The notes under the pieces were generated by a model. That model made no database searches and had not been told where the DNA came from. It worked only from the letters and a program-made list of their open reading frames with translations. The translations under genes were made by a program, and so were the position numbers. From Gemmataceae bacterium (lineage in GTDB: Bacteria; Planctomycetota; Planctomycetia; Gemmatales; Gemmataceae): a DNA stretch of 64,000 nt. The DNA lies in assembly GCA_901538445.1 (NCBI GenBank), contig LR594586.1:310001-374000 (forward strand), given 5' to 3'. Numbering within the stretch: position 1 is the stretch's first letter; each line of letters begins with the position of its first letter. Shown here piece by piece: positions 40,527 through 49,319 of the stretch.

Positions 40527-41825
40527 ATGGCCGTGGCACCCGACTTCTTCGAGACCGAACCCCGGAACTGGCGCGCCCGGCTCGCGGCCAGCGTCGAGGT
40601 CATGCGCGAGCTGAGCCGGTATTCCGACCCGCAGGAGATGTACGCCGTCTTCGCCCGCCGGATGGCACAACTGTTCCCGGTCAGCCGGCAGCTCACCGTG
40701 TCGCGCCGCGGGCTGGACGCGCCGCAGTTCCGCGTGACCCGGTACAACCTGTGGCGCGACCCGGTGAACCCGTGGAAGGACTGGCAGCGGCTGCCGGTCC
40801 ACGAGGGCGGGTTGCTCGCAGAGCTGGTGTACGCCGACCAGCCCCGGGTGCTGGAGGACGTGGCCCTCGACCGCGACGACCCGGCCCTGGCGTACCTCGA
40901 AGGCCAGCGGTCGGTCCTCGCCCTACCGCACTTTGACCAGGGGATCGCGCACAACGTGGTGATCCTGGCCCGCGAGGAGCCGGACGCCTTCCCCCGCGAC
41001 CGCATCGCCGACCTCGTGCTGCTGAGCAACCTGTTCGGCCGGGCGACGCAGACGCTCGTGCTGTCACAGGCCGTCAAGGAGGCCTACGAGGCGGTCGATT
41101 ACGAACTGCGCACGGTCGCCGACATTCAGAAGTCGCTGCTGCCGCCGTCGGTCCCCCGTGTCCCGGGGCTGGACGTCGCGGTCCACTACCAGACAGCCAA
41201 GCGGGCCGGCGGCGACTACTACGACTTCTTCCCGCTGCCCGACGGCAAGCTCGGCGTCCTGGTCGCCGACGCGAGCGGGCACGGCGCGCCGGCGGCGGTG
41301 CTGATGGCGATCGCGCACAGCATTGCGCACACGTTGCCCGACCCTCCGGTCCGCCCGGCGGCACTGCTGACGCACCTCAACGCTCACATGACGAAGCGGT
41401 ACACGCGGCAGACCGGGAACTTCATGACGGCGTTCTACGCGGTGTTCGACCCCGCCGCCGGGACGCTCTCCTACGCGAGCGCGGGGCACAACCCGCCGCG
41501 CCTCGTGCGGGCCGCCGACGGGTCGCGGGTGATCCTGAACCGGGCGCAGTCGCTGCCGCTCGGCATCAAGCCGGACGAGCGGTACCCCGAACAGGTGGTG
41601 CCGCTGCACGCCGGGGACCGGGTCGTGTTCTTCACCGACGGCGTCATCGAGGCGGTGAACGCCGAGGGGGACGTGTTCGGCCCGGACCGCCTGGACGCGA
41701 CGACCGACGAGCCGGCCGCTTCGGCCGAGGAGCTGCTGCGGGCGGTCCTCCGCGGGTTCAACCGGTTCACCGAGGGGGTGCCGGTCGCCGACGACCGGAC
41801 GCTTGTCGTGGTCTGCCGGAGCTGA
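40527..41825 (+). CDS. SpoIIE-type PP2C serine phosphatase with N-terminal GAF-like domain
   Basis: This 432-residue cytoplasmic protein has an N-terminal GAF-like region (about residues 20-190) and a PP2C phosphatase domain with DIQKSLLPPSVPRVPGLDVA, KRAGGDYYDFFPLPDGKLGV, LVADASGHGAPAAVLMA and YASAGHNPPRLV, then VFFTDGVIEAVN. The metal-binding aspartates are in place. Such RsbU/SpoIIE-like enzymes dephosphorylate anti-sigma-factor antagonists. No such partner is adjacent. The ATG at 40527 is preferred because GGAGG ends six bases before it; an ATG at 40521 overlaps that spacer. Confidence 0.93.
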   Translation: MAVAPDFFETEPRNWRARLAASVEVMRELSRYSDPQEMYAVFARRMAQLFPVSRQLTVSRRGLDAPQFRVTRYNLWRDPVNPWKDWQRLPVHEGGLLAELVYADQPRVLEDVALDRDDPALAYLEGQRSVLALPHFDQGIAHNVVILAREEPDAFPRDRIADLVLLSNLFGRATQTLVLSQAVKEAYEAVDYELRTVADIQKSLLPPSVPRVPGLDVAVHYQTAKRAGGDYYDFFPLPDGKLGVLVADASGHGAPAAVLMAIAHSIAHTLPDPPVRPAALLTHLNAHMTKRYTRQTGNFMTAFYAVFDPAAGTLSYASAGHNPPRLVRAADGSRVILNRAQSLPLGIKPDERYPEQVVPLHAGDRVVFFTDGVIEAVNAEGDVFGPDRLDATTDEPAASAEELLRAVLRGFNRFTEGVPVADDRTLVVVCRS

Positions 41826-41984
41826 CGCGCAGTCGCAGGGAGCCGGGGCGGGTTAAAACACCGGACGCGCACACTGCGTTCTGGTGTTTGCCAAAAGACG
41901 AGTTAAGATACATCCTTCCGGCGTACCGTCCTCGACCCACCGGCCCACCGCGGATCACGGGCCTGGCCCCAACTCCCCACCCCG

Positions 41985-43802
41985 ATGTCATCGCAAACAC
42001 AGACGTTTCCGTGCCCCTTCTGCGGCCGCCGAATGGGCGTCGGGATCGAGCTCCTCGGCAAGCACGTTCGGTGCCCGCACTGCAAGCAGGTCGTTCTGGC
42101 CCCCGCAACTCCGGGTGGCGCCGCGGGCGGGCCTGCCGCCGCACCGCCCCAACCCCAGGCCGCGCCCCAGCCGGTGCCCGCCGCCCCCCCGCCCCCGCAG
42201 TTGTCCCCGCCGGTCGTCCCGGTGCTGCCGCCGATGCCCGAGCCGATGTTCAACATCATGCCCAAGGAGGCGGCCGATAGCATCCTGAGCGAGCCCGACG
42301 AGTCGGACGACGAGGTGTTCGGCTCGCAGGGGTTCAACCGGATGCCGGTCCCGCGGCTCCCGGACCTCAACCCCGGCCCGTCGCCCTACGGCCCCGCCCC
42401 GGGGTACGGCCCCCCGGCCTCCCCCTACGGCGCGCCGCAACCGTACTCGCCGCCCCCGCCGCCGCCCCAGCCCGCACCGGTCCACGTCCCGCAGCCGTAC
42501 GTGCCCGCCCCGGCCGCGGCCCAGAACGGGGACCCGTTTTCGTTCGACCCTTCCGGCCACTCGGCACCCGCACCGCAGCCCGTGGTGGTGCCGGCACCCG
42601 TCCACGTGCCGGTGCCCGCGGCCGCACAAGGTCCGCAAGGGCTCCAGGCGACGGCCCTCGACGTGAACCCGTTCGGCGGGTTCGACGGCCCGCCCGCGCC
42701 GCCGCAGCCCCCGCAGCACGTCCGGCCGGCGGTGGTCGCGGCACCCCTCCCGGCACCGGTGCCCGCGCCGGCCCCGAGTAACCCGTGGGCGGGGGTCGAA
42801 TCGCAGGGCGCGCAACCGTTCCAGCCGGCCCCGGCCCCGCAGCCGTACCCCGCACCCGCGCACCAGCAGTACCCGTCGCCGGCCCCGCAACCGTACCCGG
42901 CCCCGGCGGCCGCGGCGCCGTTCCCCGCACCCGCCCCCGCGAGCAGCTCGCAGAACCCGGCCCGTCAGGACGAGGACCGGGACGCGCCCAAGGCCCAACC
43001 CCGGGCCCAGCGCGGCAGGGCGGGGGCCGCGCCGGCGGCCGGCGGCATCCCGAAACCGGTCGTCTACGGCCTCGCCGGGTACGCGGTACTGGCGACGCTC
43101 CTCGCACTCTACGGGCTGTTTTTCAAGGGCGGCGAGGCCCCGCCCGAGCACCCGCTCTCGACGATCCCCGACAGCTTCGGCGAGTTCGACCCGGCCCAGC
43201 GGAAGAAGGTGAGCCTGTACCGGTTCAAGGTGGACGGGCCGCTGCCGCCCAGCCAGGTCGCGTCGCTCGACGGAACGATCAACGTCGGCGGTCTGGAGAT
43301 TCAGCCCGTTCGGGTCGAGCGGCGGACCCTCGAACTGTTCACCGACACGAAGGGCCAGAAGGTGCCCAGTGGCCGCACCGACTCGACGCTCGTTCTGCAC
43401 CTGAAGGTGAAGAACAACTCCGACATGGCGTTCTGCCCCCTCGACCCGGCGTTCAGCCGGAAGCCGACCGCGGCCGCCGACGTGCCGCCGACGCGGCTCG
43501 TGGTCGGGACCAAGGAGTTCGCCGGCGGGCCGATCGTGTGGCCCTCGAGCAAGGCCGGGAGCCGGATGTACGAGCGGGAGCAGGAGAAGGACGCGGAGCC
43601 GCTGAAGCCCGGGGAGACGCGCGAGTACAGCGTGTGCGCGCCGGTCAAGTTGGACCTCATGAACGCCATCAAGAAGGACGGCGACCGGGTCGTGTGGCGG
43701 GTCCAGGTGCGCCGCACGCCCGTCGAGTACAACGGGAAGAGCGTCCCGGTCACGGCGATCGTCGGCGTCGAGTTCAGCCGGGCCGACATCCAGAACTTCT
43801 GA
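41985..43802 (+). CDS. Zinc-ribbon, proline-rich, single-span membrane protein
   Basis: This 605-residue protein starts with a zinc ribbon (C10-C13 in FPCPFCGRRM, C30-C33 in VRCPHCKQVV). A long linker rich in Pro, Ala and Gln follows, of about 300 residues with tandem PAPQPYPAPA-type units. It has one membrane helix (about residues 355-378, VYGLAGYAVLATLLALYGLF) and a C-terminal domain of about 200 residues with GTINVGGLEIQPVRVERRTL and VVWRVQVRRTPVEYNGKSVP. Similar zinc-ribbon proteins are frequent in Gemmata-type genomes and uncharacterised. It ends at a textbook terminator. Confidence 0.8.
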   Translation: MSSQTQTFPCPFCGRRMGVGIELLGKHVRCPHCKQVVLAPATPGGAAGGPAAAPPQPQAAPQPVPAAPPPPQLSPPVVPVLPPMPEPMFNIMPKEAADSILSEPDESDDEVFGSQGFNRMPVPRLPDLNPGPSPYGPAPGYGPPASPYGAPQPYSPPPPPPQPAPVHVPQPYVPAPAAAQNGDPFSFDPSGHSAPAPQPVVVPAPVHVPVPAAAQGPQGLQATALDVNPFGGFDGPPAPPQPPQHVRPAVVAAPLPAPVPAPAPSNPWAGVESQGAQPFQPAPAPQPYPAPAHQQYPSPAPQPYPAPAAAAPFPAPAPASSSQNPARQDEDRDAPKAQPRAQRGRAGAAPAAGGIPKPVVYGLAGYAVLATLLALYGLFFKGGEAPPEHPLSTIPDSFGEFDPAQRKKVSLYRFKVDGPLPPSQVASLDGTINVGGLEIQPVRVERRTLELFTDTKGQKVPSGRTDSTLVLHLKVKNNSDMAFCPLDPAFSRKPTAAADVPPTRLVVGTKEFAGGPIVWPSSKAGSRMYEREQEKDAEPLKPGETREYSVCAPVKLDLMNAIKKDGDRVVWRVQVRRTPVEYNGKSVPVTAIVGVEFSRADIQNF

Positions 43803-43820
43803 TCCCGGAGCGGTGTGGAC

Positions 43821-43858
43821 CGCGGGCGGCCGCCACTTGGCGGCCGCCCGCGTTTTTT
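43821..43858 (+). terminator. Strong intrinsic terminator
   Basis: The 14-base arms at 43821-43834 and 43839-43852 pair perfectly around ACTT. TTTTTT follows immediately. Confidence 0.95.
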
Positions 43859-43925
43859 GTACCCGGTCGGCCCGACCCGGCCGCGGCGTGTTGTGGTACA
43901 TTGACCACTCACCCGAGGCCCCGCC

Positions 43926-46433
43926 ATGACCCCGGCCGACCAGCGCTCCGAACTCGCGTCGCACTACCTCGACCAGCTCCCGTACCCGCCGTACCCGGTG
44001 CAGGAGGAGGCGCTGCTCGCGTGGTTCACGGCCGAGCAGGGGGTGCTCGTGTGCGCGCCGACCGGCACCGGGAAGACGCTCATCGCCCAGGCGGCGCTGT
44101 ACGAGGCGCTGCGCACGAACACGGTCGCGTACTACACCACGCCGCTCATCGCGCTGACCGAGCAGAAGTTCGCCGAGATGCAGGTGCAGGCCGTGCGGTG
44201 GGGGTTCAAGGCCGAGGACGTCGGGCTCGTGACCGGGAACCGCAAGGTGAACCCGAACGCCCGCGTCCTCATCGTCGTCGCCGAGATCCTGCTGAACCGG
44301 CTGCTCCACGCCGACGGGTACGACTTCTCGCACGTCTCCGCCGTCGTCATGGACGAGTTCCACAGCTTCGCCGACCCCGAGCGGGGCATCGTCTGGGAGC
44401 TGTCGCTGAACATGCTCCCGAAGCACGTCCGACTGCTCCTGCTGTCGGCGACGGTCGGCAACTCGGTCGAGTTCATCAGTTGGCTCGACCGGGTCCACGG
44501 GCGGAAGCTCGAGCTCGTCGAGGGCCGCGAGCGGAAGATCCCGCTCACGTACCGCTGGGTGCCCGACCAGTTCCTCAACGAACTCCTCGTGGACATCGCG
44601 AAGGGCGACGACGCGACCCGCAAGACGCCGGCGCTGGTGTTCGCGTTCAACCGCGACGAGTGCTGGAGCGTGGCCGAGCAGCTCAAGGGGCTCGACCTGA
44701 TGAACCCGGCCCAGAAGGCGGCGCTGAACAAGGAGTGCGACGCGCTCGACTGGCCGCTGGGCGTCGGGCCGAAGCTCAAGCAGATGCTCCGCCGCGGCGT
44801 CGGGGTCCACCACGCGGGGCTGCTGCCGAAGTACCGCCGGGTCGTCGAGGAGCTGTTCGAGAAGAAGCTGCTCTCCGTCGCGCTCTGCACGGAGACGCTC
44901 GCGGCCGGGATCAATCTCCCGGCCCGCTCGGTGGTGGTGACGAGTCTCGTGAAGGGGCCGTTCGGAAAAGAGAAGCTGATCGACCCGAGTTCGGCCCACC
45001 AGATCTTCGGCCGCGCCGGCCGCCCTCAGTTCGACACGGAAGGGTTCGTGTTCGCCTACCCGCACGAGGACGACGTCCGCATCAACCGCTGGAAGCAGCA
45101 GTACGACCAGATCCCCGAGAACACGAAAGACCCGGGACTGCTGAAGGCGAAGAAGGCGCTCCTGAAGAAGAAGCCGGCGCGGAACTCGCAGAAAAAGTAC
45201 TGGACCGAGACCGACTTCGAGCGGCTCCAGAACGCGGCCCCCGCTCGGCTGTACAGCAAGGGGCCGCTCCCGTGGCGGCTGCTCGCGTACCTGCTCAAGG
45301 TGTCGCCGGACGTCGAGAAGATCCGCAGCGTGGTCCGCAAGCGGCTCCTCGACCAGCCGCGGATCGAGGCCGGGCTGAAGCAACTGAACCGGATGCTCAC
45401 GACGCTGCACAACAAGGGGTTCGTGGTCCTCGACCCGCCGCCGCCGGAACAGGAGTCGGGAGTCGGGAAGCAGGAGTCGAGTGTCGGTCGGCAGGAGATT
45501 GTGAAACCGGAGCCGACGCGGGGATTGATCTTCGACATGACGCCGACAGGCCCCGGCGAGCCGGGAGGGTCAGCGACCGGAGGAAAGCTCACTCCGGTCG
45601 CTGACCCTCCCGGCTCGCCGAGCACACCCGCGCGCCCGGAGTACGTTCCGCTCACCGCCACGCCGACCGAGGCGCTCGACAAGCTGCTCGTGTTCCGGGC
45701 GTGCCACCCGCTGTACGGCGCGTACCTCGTCGATCTCATGGCGACCGCCAGCCGCGAGGAGCGGCTCCAGCTTCTTGAGAGCGTGCTCGAACTCCCGCGG
45801 CCGCTGCTCAAGTTCGTTCGCGTGCCGTGGGACCTCAGCCCCGGGCCGCTCCAGACCGAGAAGCTCGACCCGGAACTCGTCGCGAAGGGGCTCATCACCG
45901 CAAAGCCGCCGAAGGTCGAGGGCGAGGAGGAGGACGACGAGGAGTTCGTGCCGTGGGACGAGCGGCCGCCGCTGCTCGCCGAGAAGGCCCGGATGCTGTT
46001 CGACTCGCAGTACCCCGAGGTGTCCGACTTCAACACGACCGCCGTGTGGGCCGCCGGCGAGGTGCTGAACTACGGCAACTTCAACACGTTCGTCACCACC
46101 AAGGATCTGACCAAGCAGGAGGGGCTCATCTTCCGGCACATGCTCCGGTTGATCCTGCTCACCGAGGAGTTCGAGCAGCTCACGCCGCCGGGCGTCGAGG
46201 GCGCGGTGTGGAAGGCCGACCTGAAGGAGATCGCCGACAAGCTCACCGACATCTGCCGCGCCGTGGACCCGACCAGCACCGAGGAAGCGATCAAGAAGGC
46301 GCACGCGGCCGACGTGGTGGAAGGGGAAGAGCACGCGAAGGCGGTGACCGCGACCGCCCCCGATCAACCCGCGTCGCCGGCCGGCCTGACCTCCGACGAG
46401 GAGGACGCCTTCGGGGCGGGACTGATCGAGTGA
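43926..46433 (+). CDS. Ski2-like DEAD/DEAH-box helicase
   Basis: The 835-residue protein has helicase motif I CAPTGTGKTLIAQAAL (about residue 45), motif II MDEFHSF (DEFH), motif III LLLSATVGNS, and the C-terminal RecA domain with VGVHHAGLLPKYRRVVEELF, TETLAAGINLPARSVV and HQIFGRAGRPQFD. These are typical of Ski2/Mtr4/Hel308-type helicases acting on RNA or DNA. A linker from about residue 510 to 570 contains a low-complexity ESGVGKQESSVGRQ segment and an in-frame inverted repeat. An uncharacterised acidic C-terminal region (about 590-835) follows, with EEDDEEFVPWDERPP. It is the first gene after a terminator. Confidence 0.93.
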   Translation: MTPADQRSELASHYLDQLPYPPYPVQEEALLAWFTAEQGVLVCAPTGTGKTLIAQAALYEALRTNTVAYYTTPLIALTEQKFAEMQVQAVRWGFKAEDVGLVTGNRKVNPNARVLIVVAEILLNRLLHADGYDFSHVSAVVMDEFHSFADPERGIVWELSLNMLPKHVRLLLLSATVGNSVEFISWLDRVHGRKLELVEGRERKIPLTYRWVPDQFLNELLVDIAKGDDATRKTPALVFAFNRDECWSVAEQLKGLDLMNPAQKAALNKECDALDWPLGVGPKLKQMLRRGVGVHHAGLLPKYRRVVEELFEKKLLSVALCTETLAAGINLPARSVVVTSLVKGPFGKEKLIDPSSAHQIFGRAGRPQFDTEGFVFAYPHEDDVRINRWKQQYDQIPENTKDPGLLKAKKALLKKKPARNSQKKYWTETDFERLQNAAPARLYSKGPLPWRLLAYLLKVSPDVEKIRSVVRKRLLDQPRIEAGLKQLNRMLTTLHNKGFVVLDPPPPEQESGVGKQESSVGRQEIVKPEPTRGLIFDMTPTGPGEPGGSATGGKLTPVADPPGSPSTPARPEYVPLTATPTEALDKLLVFRACHPLYGAYLVDLMATASREERLQLLESVLELPRPLLKFVRVPWDLSPGPLQTEKLDPELVAKGLITAKPPKVEGEEEDDEEFVPWDERPPLLAEKARMLFDSQYPEVSDFNTTAVWAAGEVLNYGNFNTFVTTKDLTKQEGLIFRHMLRLILLTEEFEQLTPPGVEGAVWKADLKEIADKLTDICRAVDPTSTEEAIKKAHAADVVEGEEHAKAVTATAPDQPASPAGLTSDEEDAFGAGLIE
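45554..45620. repeat. Inverted repeat with 29-bp perfect arms inside the helicase gene
   Basis: Arms 45554-45582 and 45592-45620 (core GCCGGGAGGGTCAGCGACCG) are exactly complementary around the loop GAAAGCTCA. The repeat is read in frame as GEPGGSATGG...PVADPPGSP, at about residues 543-565, in the linker after the helicase core. Confidence 0.92.
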
Positions 46434-46435
46434 GT

Positions 46436-46542
46436 GGGCAGTGGACAGTAGGCAGTGGGCAGTAAAGAGCAGAAAGAAAGGAAGGGCCGCGGCCCGCGTC
46501 CTAAACTGCTGACTGTCCACTGTCCACTGACCACTGTCCACT
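46436..46542. repeat. CAGTGGACAGT-type repeat before purU
   Basis: GGCAGTGGACAGTAGGCAGT near 46438-46457 is answered by ACTGTCCACTGTCCACTGAC near 46514-46533, making an imperfect inverted pair over about 100 bases. It fills the gap between the helicase and purU genes. Compare 24273-24393. Confidence 0.75.
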
Positions 46543-46548
46543 ACTCCG

Positions 46549-47403
46549 ATGAAGAACTCCGCCGTCCTGCTCATCACCTGTCCCGACCGCAAGGGCATCG
46601 TCGCCGCGGTCGCGGAGTTCCTGTACAAGCACGACGCGAACATCCTCCACGCGGACCAGCACCAGGACGCGGAGCGGAGCCTTTTCCTGATGCGCGTTGA
46701 ATGGTCGCTCGACGGGTTCGCGCTCGACCTCGCTGAGTTTCCCCGGCGGTTCGCGCCGCTCGCCGACCGGTTCGAGATGCGGTGGCGGCTCGAGCGCTCC
46801 GACCACCCGCTCCGCGTCGCGCTGTTCGTCTCGAAGTACGACCACTGCCTCATGGACCTGCTCTACCGGCACAAGACCGGCGAGCTACTCTGCGACATCC
46901 CGCTCATCGTGGCGAACCACTCCGACGCTGAGAAGTGGGGCAAGTTCTACGACGTACCGTTCCACCACATCCCCGTTTCGAGCGGTAACAAGGAGGCCGC
47001 CGAGAAGGCGCAACTCGACCTGCTCGCGGCCGAGAAGATCGACCTCGTCGTCATGGCCCGGTACATGCAGATCCTCTCGAAGGAGTTCGTGACCCGGTAC
47101 CCGCAACGGGTCATCAACGTCCACCACTCGTTCCTCCCGGCGTTCATGGGCGCGAAGCCGTACCACCGGGCGTTCGAGCGGGGCGTGAAGCTCATCGGCG
47201 CGACGAGCCACTACGCCACCGAGGACCTCGACGAGGGGCCGATCATCGAGCAGGACGTGGTCCGGATCTCGCACCGCGACGGGCTCGAAGACCTGCTCGA
47301 AAAGGGCCGCGACCTCGAAAAGGTCGTGCTCTCGCGTGCCGTGCGGTGGCACATCGACCACCGCATCCTCGTCTACGACCGCAAGACCGTGGTGTTCGAC
47401 TGA
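46549..47403 (+). CDS. purU: Formyltetrahydrofolate deformylase PurU
   Basis: PurU hydrolyses 10-formyl-THF to formate and THF, balancing the one-carbon pool and supplying formate for purines. The 284-residue protein has an N-terminal ACT-type regulatory domain (LITCPDRKGIVAAVAEFLYK) and a hydrolase domain related to GAR transformylase. That domain includes VALFVSKYDHCLMDLLYRHK, the PFHHIPVSSGNKEAAE segment, ARYMQILSKEFV, INVHHSFLPAFMGAKPYHRA and ATSHYATEDLDEGPIIEQDV with the catalytic Asn/His/Asp set. It lies upstream of the PhyH-like gene with a 24-base gap, so they are probably cotranscribed. Confidence 0.96.
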   Translation: MKNSAVLLITCPDRKGIVAAVAEFLYKHDANILHADQHQDAERSLFLMRVEWSLDGFALDLAEFPRRFAPLADRFEMRWRLERSDHPLRVALFVSKYDHCLMDLLYRHKTGELLCDIPLIVANHSDAEKWGKFYDVPFHHIPVSSGNKEAAEKAQLDLLAAEKIDLVVMARYMQILSKEFVTRYPQRVINVHHSFLPAFMGAKPYHRAFERGVKLIGATSHYATEDLDEGPIIEQDVVRISHRDGLEDLLEKGRDLEKVVLSRAVRWHIDHRILVYDRKTVVFD

Positions 47404-47427
47404 CGCGGCGTGGTGTAGAGGGACCGC

Positions 47428-48162
47428 ATGACCGACTGGCGCACCCAACTCGAAGTCGACGGCTTCACGCTCCTTCCCGGCGTGCTGTCCCCGGCCGAGG
47501 TCGCTGCGGCACTGGCCGAGTGGGACGCCGTCAGTGCCGCGAACGCGAGCGACCCGGCGATCCTCGTGAACGACGGCCCCGCCTACGGGGCGCGGAACCT
47601 GCTCCAGATGTGGCCGTCCGTGATCGCACTGGCGCGCCTCCCAGCGCGGTGCGGACCGCTGCTCGACGCACTCGGCCCGACGGCGGGCGTGGTGCGGGGG
47701 CTGTTCTTCGACAAGCCGCCGGGCCACACCTGGGCGCTGCCGTGGCACAAGGACTACAGCATCGCCGTCGCCGAGCACCGCGGCGGTTCGGTGCTCACCA
47801 AGCCGACCACAAAGGCCGGCGTTCCGCACGTCCTGGCGTCACCGGAATTGATCCGCTCGATGCTCACGGCCCGAATCCACCTCGACGACGCGACCGTCGA
47901 GAACGGTGCGCTTCGCGTAATTCCCGGGTCGCACGCGCACTACGAGATGGGCCGCGACGAACCCCGTGACCCCGTGACCGTGTGCTGCCGGGCCGGTGAC
48001 GTACTTCTCATGCGACCGCTACTCACCCACTCCAGCGGGCACAGCGCGCCGGGCGCGAACCGGCACCGCCGCATCGTCCACCTGGAGTGCGCGCCGTCCC
48101 CCGCCCTGCCCGGCGGTTACGAGTGGCACACGTTCTGCCCGATCGGAGACTCTCCATGCTGA
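47428..48162 (+). CDS. Phytanoyl-CoA dioxygenase (PhyH) family protein
   Basis: This 244-residue Fe(II)/2-oxoglutarate-dependent oxygenase begins DGFTLLPGVLSPAEV, the usual PhyH N-terminal motif. The HxD metal pair is in LPWHKDYSIAVAE, and the distal ligand is probably the histidine in LLMRPLLTHSSG. An arginine in RHRRIVHLECAP would bind 2-oxoglutarate. VENGALRVIPGSHAH is the conserved loop. The substrate is unknown. It overlaps the following peptidase gene by seven bases and follows purU, so these genes form one transcript. Confidence 0.9.
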   Translation: MTDWRTQLEVDGFTLLPGVLSPAEVAAALAEWDAVSAANASDPAILVNDGPAYGARNLLQMWPSVIALARLPARCGPLLDALGPTAGVVRGLFFDKPPGHTWALPWHKDYSIAVAEHRGGSVLTKPTTKAGVPHVLASPELIRSMLTARIHLDDATVENGALRVIPGSHAHYEMGRDEPRDPVTVCCRAGDVLLMRPLLTHSSGHSAPGANRHRRIVHLECAPSPALPGGYEWHTFCPIGDSPC

Positions 48163-49229
48163 CCGCCGAAGGGTGCCGCTCGCGCCGGCAGCGCCTGCTC
48201 GACCAGTTGAAGCCGACGCACCTGCTGGTGCTAGCCGACCCAGTGCATCTGCGGTACTTCGCGAACTTCTACGTCGAGCCGTTCAGCCTCGCGGCCGACT
48301 TCGGCGGGTTCCTGGTGCTGCGGCCCGACGGGCACGCGCACCTCTACCACGACGCGCGGCTGCCCGACTCGGTGCGGCTCGCGCACGCCGCCGAGCGCAC
48401 GCCGGTGACGTGGTACACCGGCCAGGAGCCCGGCCGCGGCCCGCGACAACTGCTCCTGCGCTCGGTCCTCGAATCGCACGCCGGTCGAGTTCACGACTCG
48501 CTCGCTGACCCGCTCGCGCCGCGAATCTTCGACGTCACGACCGACATGCGGCGACGCAAAGACCCGGACGAAATCGCGCTGTTGAGGAAGTGCATGCGGG
48601 CGACCGAGGCTGGGCACGCCTGGGCGCGAGAGAATATCCGCGCGGGGATGACGGAACTCGATCTGTACGCCGGGGTGTGTGCCGCGTGCCAGCGCGACCT
48701 CGGCCACTGGGCGGTGGTGTACGGCGACTTCGTCGCGAGCACCGGCGGCCGGCGCGTTGGCCCGCCAACTTCACGCGTGCTCAGGAACGGCGAGACGTTC
48801 ATCCTAGACTTCTCGGTGATCGTGCAAGGCTACCGCAGCGACTTCACAAATACCCTGGTCGTCGGCGGCGAACCGAGCGCCGAGCAATCGCGGCTTTTCA
48901 ATCTGTGTCAGGATGCGCTGGCGGCCGGGGAACGGGAGTTGAAGGCCGGGGCGAAGTGCCAGACGGTGTACGACTCGGTGCGAGAAGTGTTCGCCGCCGC
49001 CGGATTACCCGACGCACTCGTTTCACACGCCGGGCACGGCCTCGGGGCAATGCACCCCGAAGCGCCGTTCATCGTGCGGCACTCCACGGAAACGCTCGTC
49101 GAAGGAGATGTGGTCACGCTCGAACCGGGGCTGAACGTCGGCGACGTCGGCATCCGCATCGAGCACAATTACCTCGTCAACGCCGCCGGCTTCGAGCGGC
49201 TCAGCAACCACACGATCGCGCTGGTGTAA
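48156..49229 (+). CDS. M24-family Xaa-Pro aminopeptidase-like protein
   Basis: This 357-residue protein has an N-terminal creatinase-like domain (HLRYFANFYVEPFSLAADFG) and a pita-bread M24 catalytic domain. Metal ligands are in ETFILDFSVIVQGYRSDFTN (two Asp), VSHAGHGLGAMHPEAPFI (His), and DVVTLEPGLNVGDVGIRIEH (two Glu). All five ligands seem to be present, so it should be an active di-metal aminopeptidase or prolidase. It starts seven bases before the end of the PhyH-like gene, suggesting coupling. A long inverted repeat follows at its 3' end. Confidence 0.92.
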   Translation: MLTAEGCRSRRQRLLDQLKPTHLLVLADPVHLRYFANFYVEPFSLAADFGGFLVLRPDGHAHLYHDARLPDSVRLAHAAERTPVTWYTGQEPGRGPRQLLLRSVLESHAGRVHDSLADPLAPRIFDVTTDMRRRKDPDEIALLRKCMRATEAGHAWARENIRAGMTELDLYAGVCAACQRDLGHWAVVYGDFVASTGGRRVGPPTSRVLRNGETFILDFSVIVQGYRSDFTNTLVVGGEPSAEQSRLFNLCQDALAAGERELKAGAKCQTVYDSVREVFAAAGLPDALVSHAGHGLGAMHPEAPFIVRHSTETLVEGDVVTLEPGLNVGDVGIRIEHNYLVNAAGFERLSNHTIALV

Positions 49230-49233
49230 ATCT

Positions 49234-49303
49234 CCTGGGACCGCGGGCGTCCCGCCCGCTCTTTGCCTCGCCAAGCAGCGGGCGGGACGCCCGCGGTCCC
49301 AGG
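49234..49303. repeat. Inverted repeat with 27-bp perfect arms between convergent genes
   Basis: Arms 49234-49260 and 49277-49303 (core GGGACCGCGGGCGTCCCGCC) are exactly complementary around 16 bases. It lies between the convergent M24 and DUF1080 genes and may serve as a two-way terminator. It is unrelated in sequence to the other long palindromes in the window. Confidence 0.92.
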
Positions 49304-49319
49304 GAAGACCCCACGCTGC

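Noticed and set aside
42400-42960. Tandem GC-rich repeats
   Set aside because: They encode the PAPQPYP-type linker of the zinc-ribbon membrane protein and stay in frame; they are not a separate element.
41988-45410. Very long open frame of 1140 codons on the minus strand
   Set aside because: It lies opposite the zinc-ribbon protein and helicase genes, and its residues are Arg/Val/Leu/Gly/Asp-rich without motifs. It results from the high GC content at third positions.
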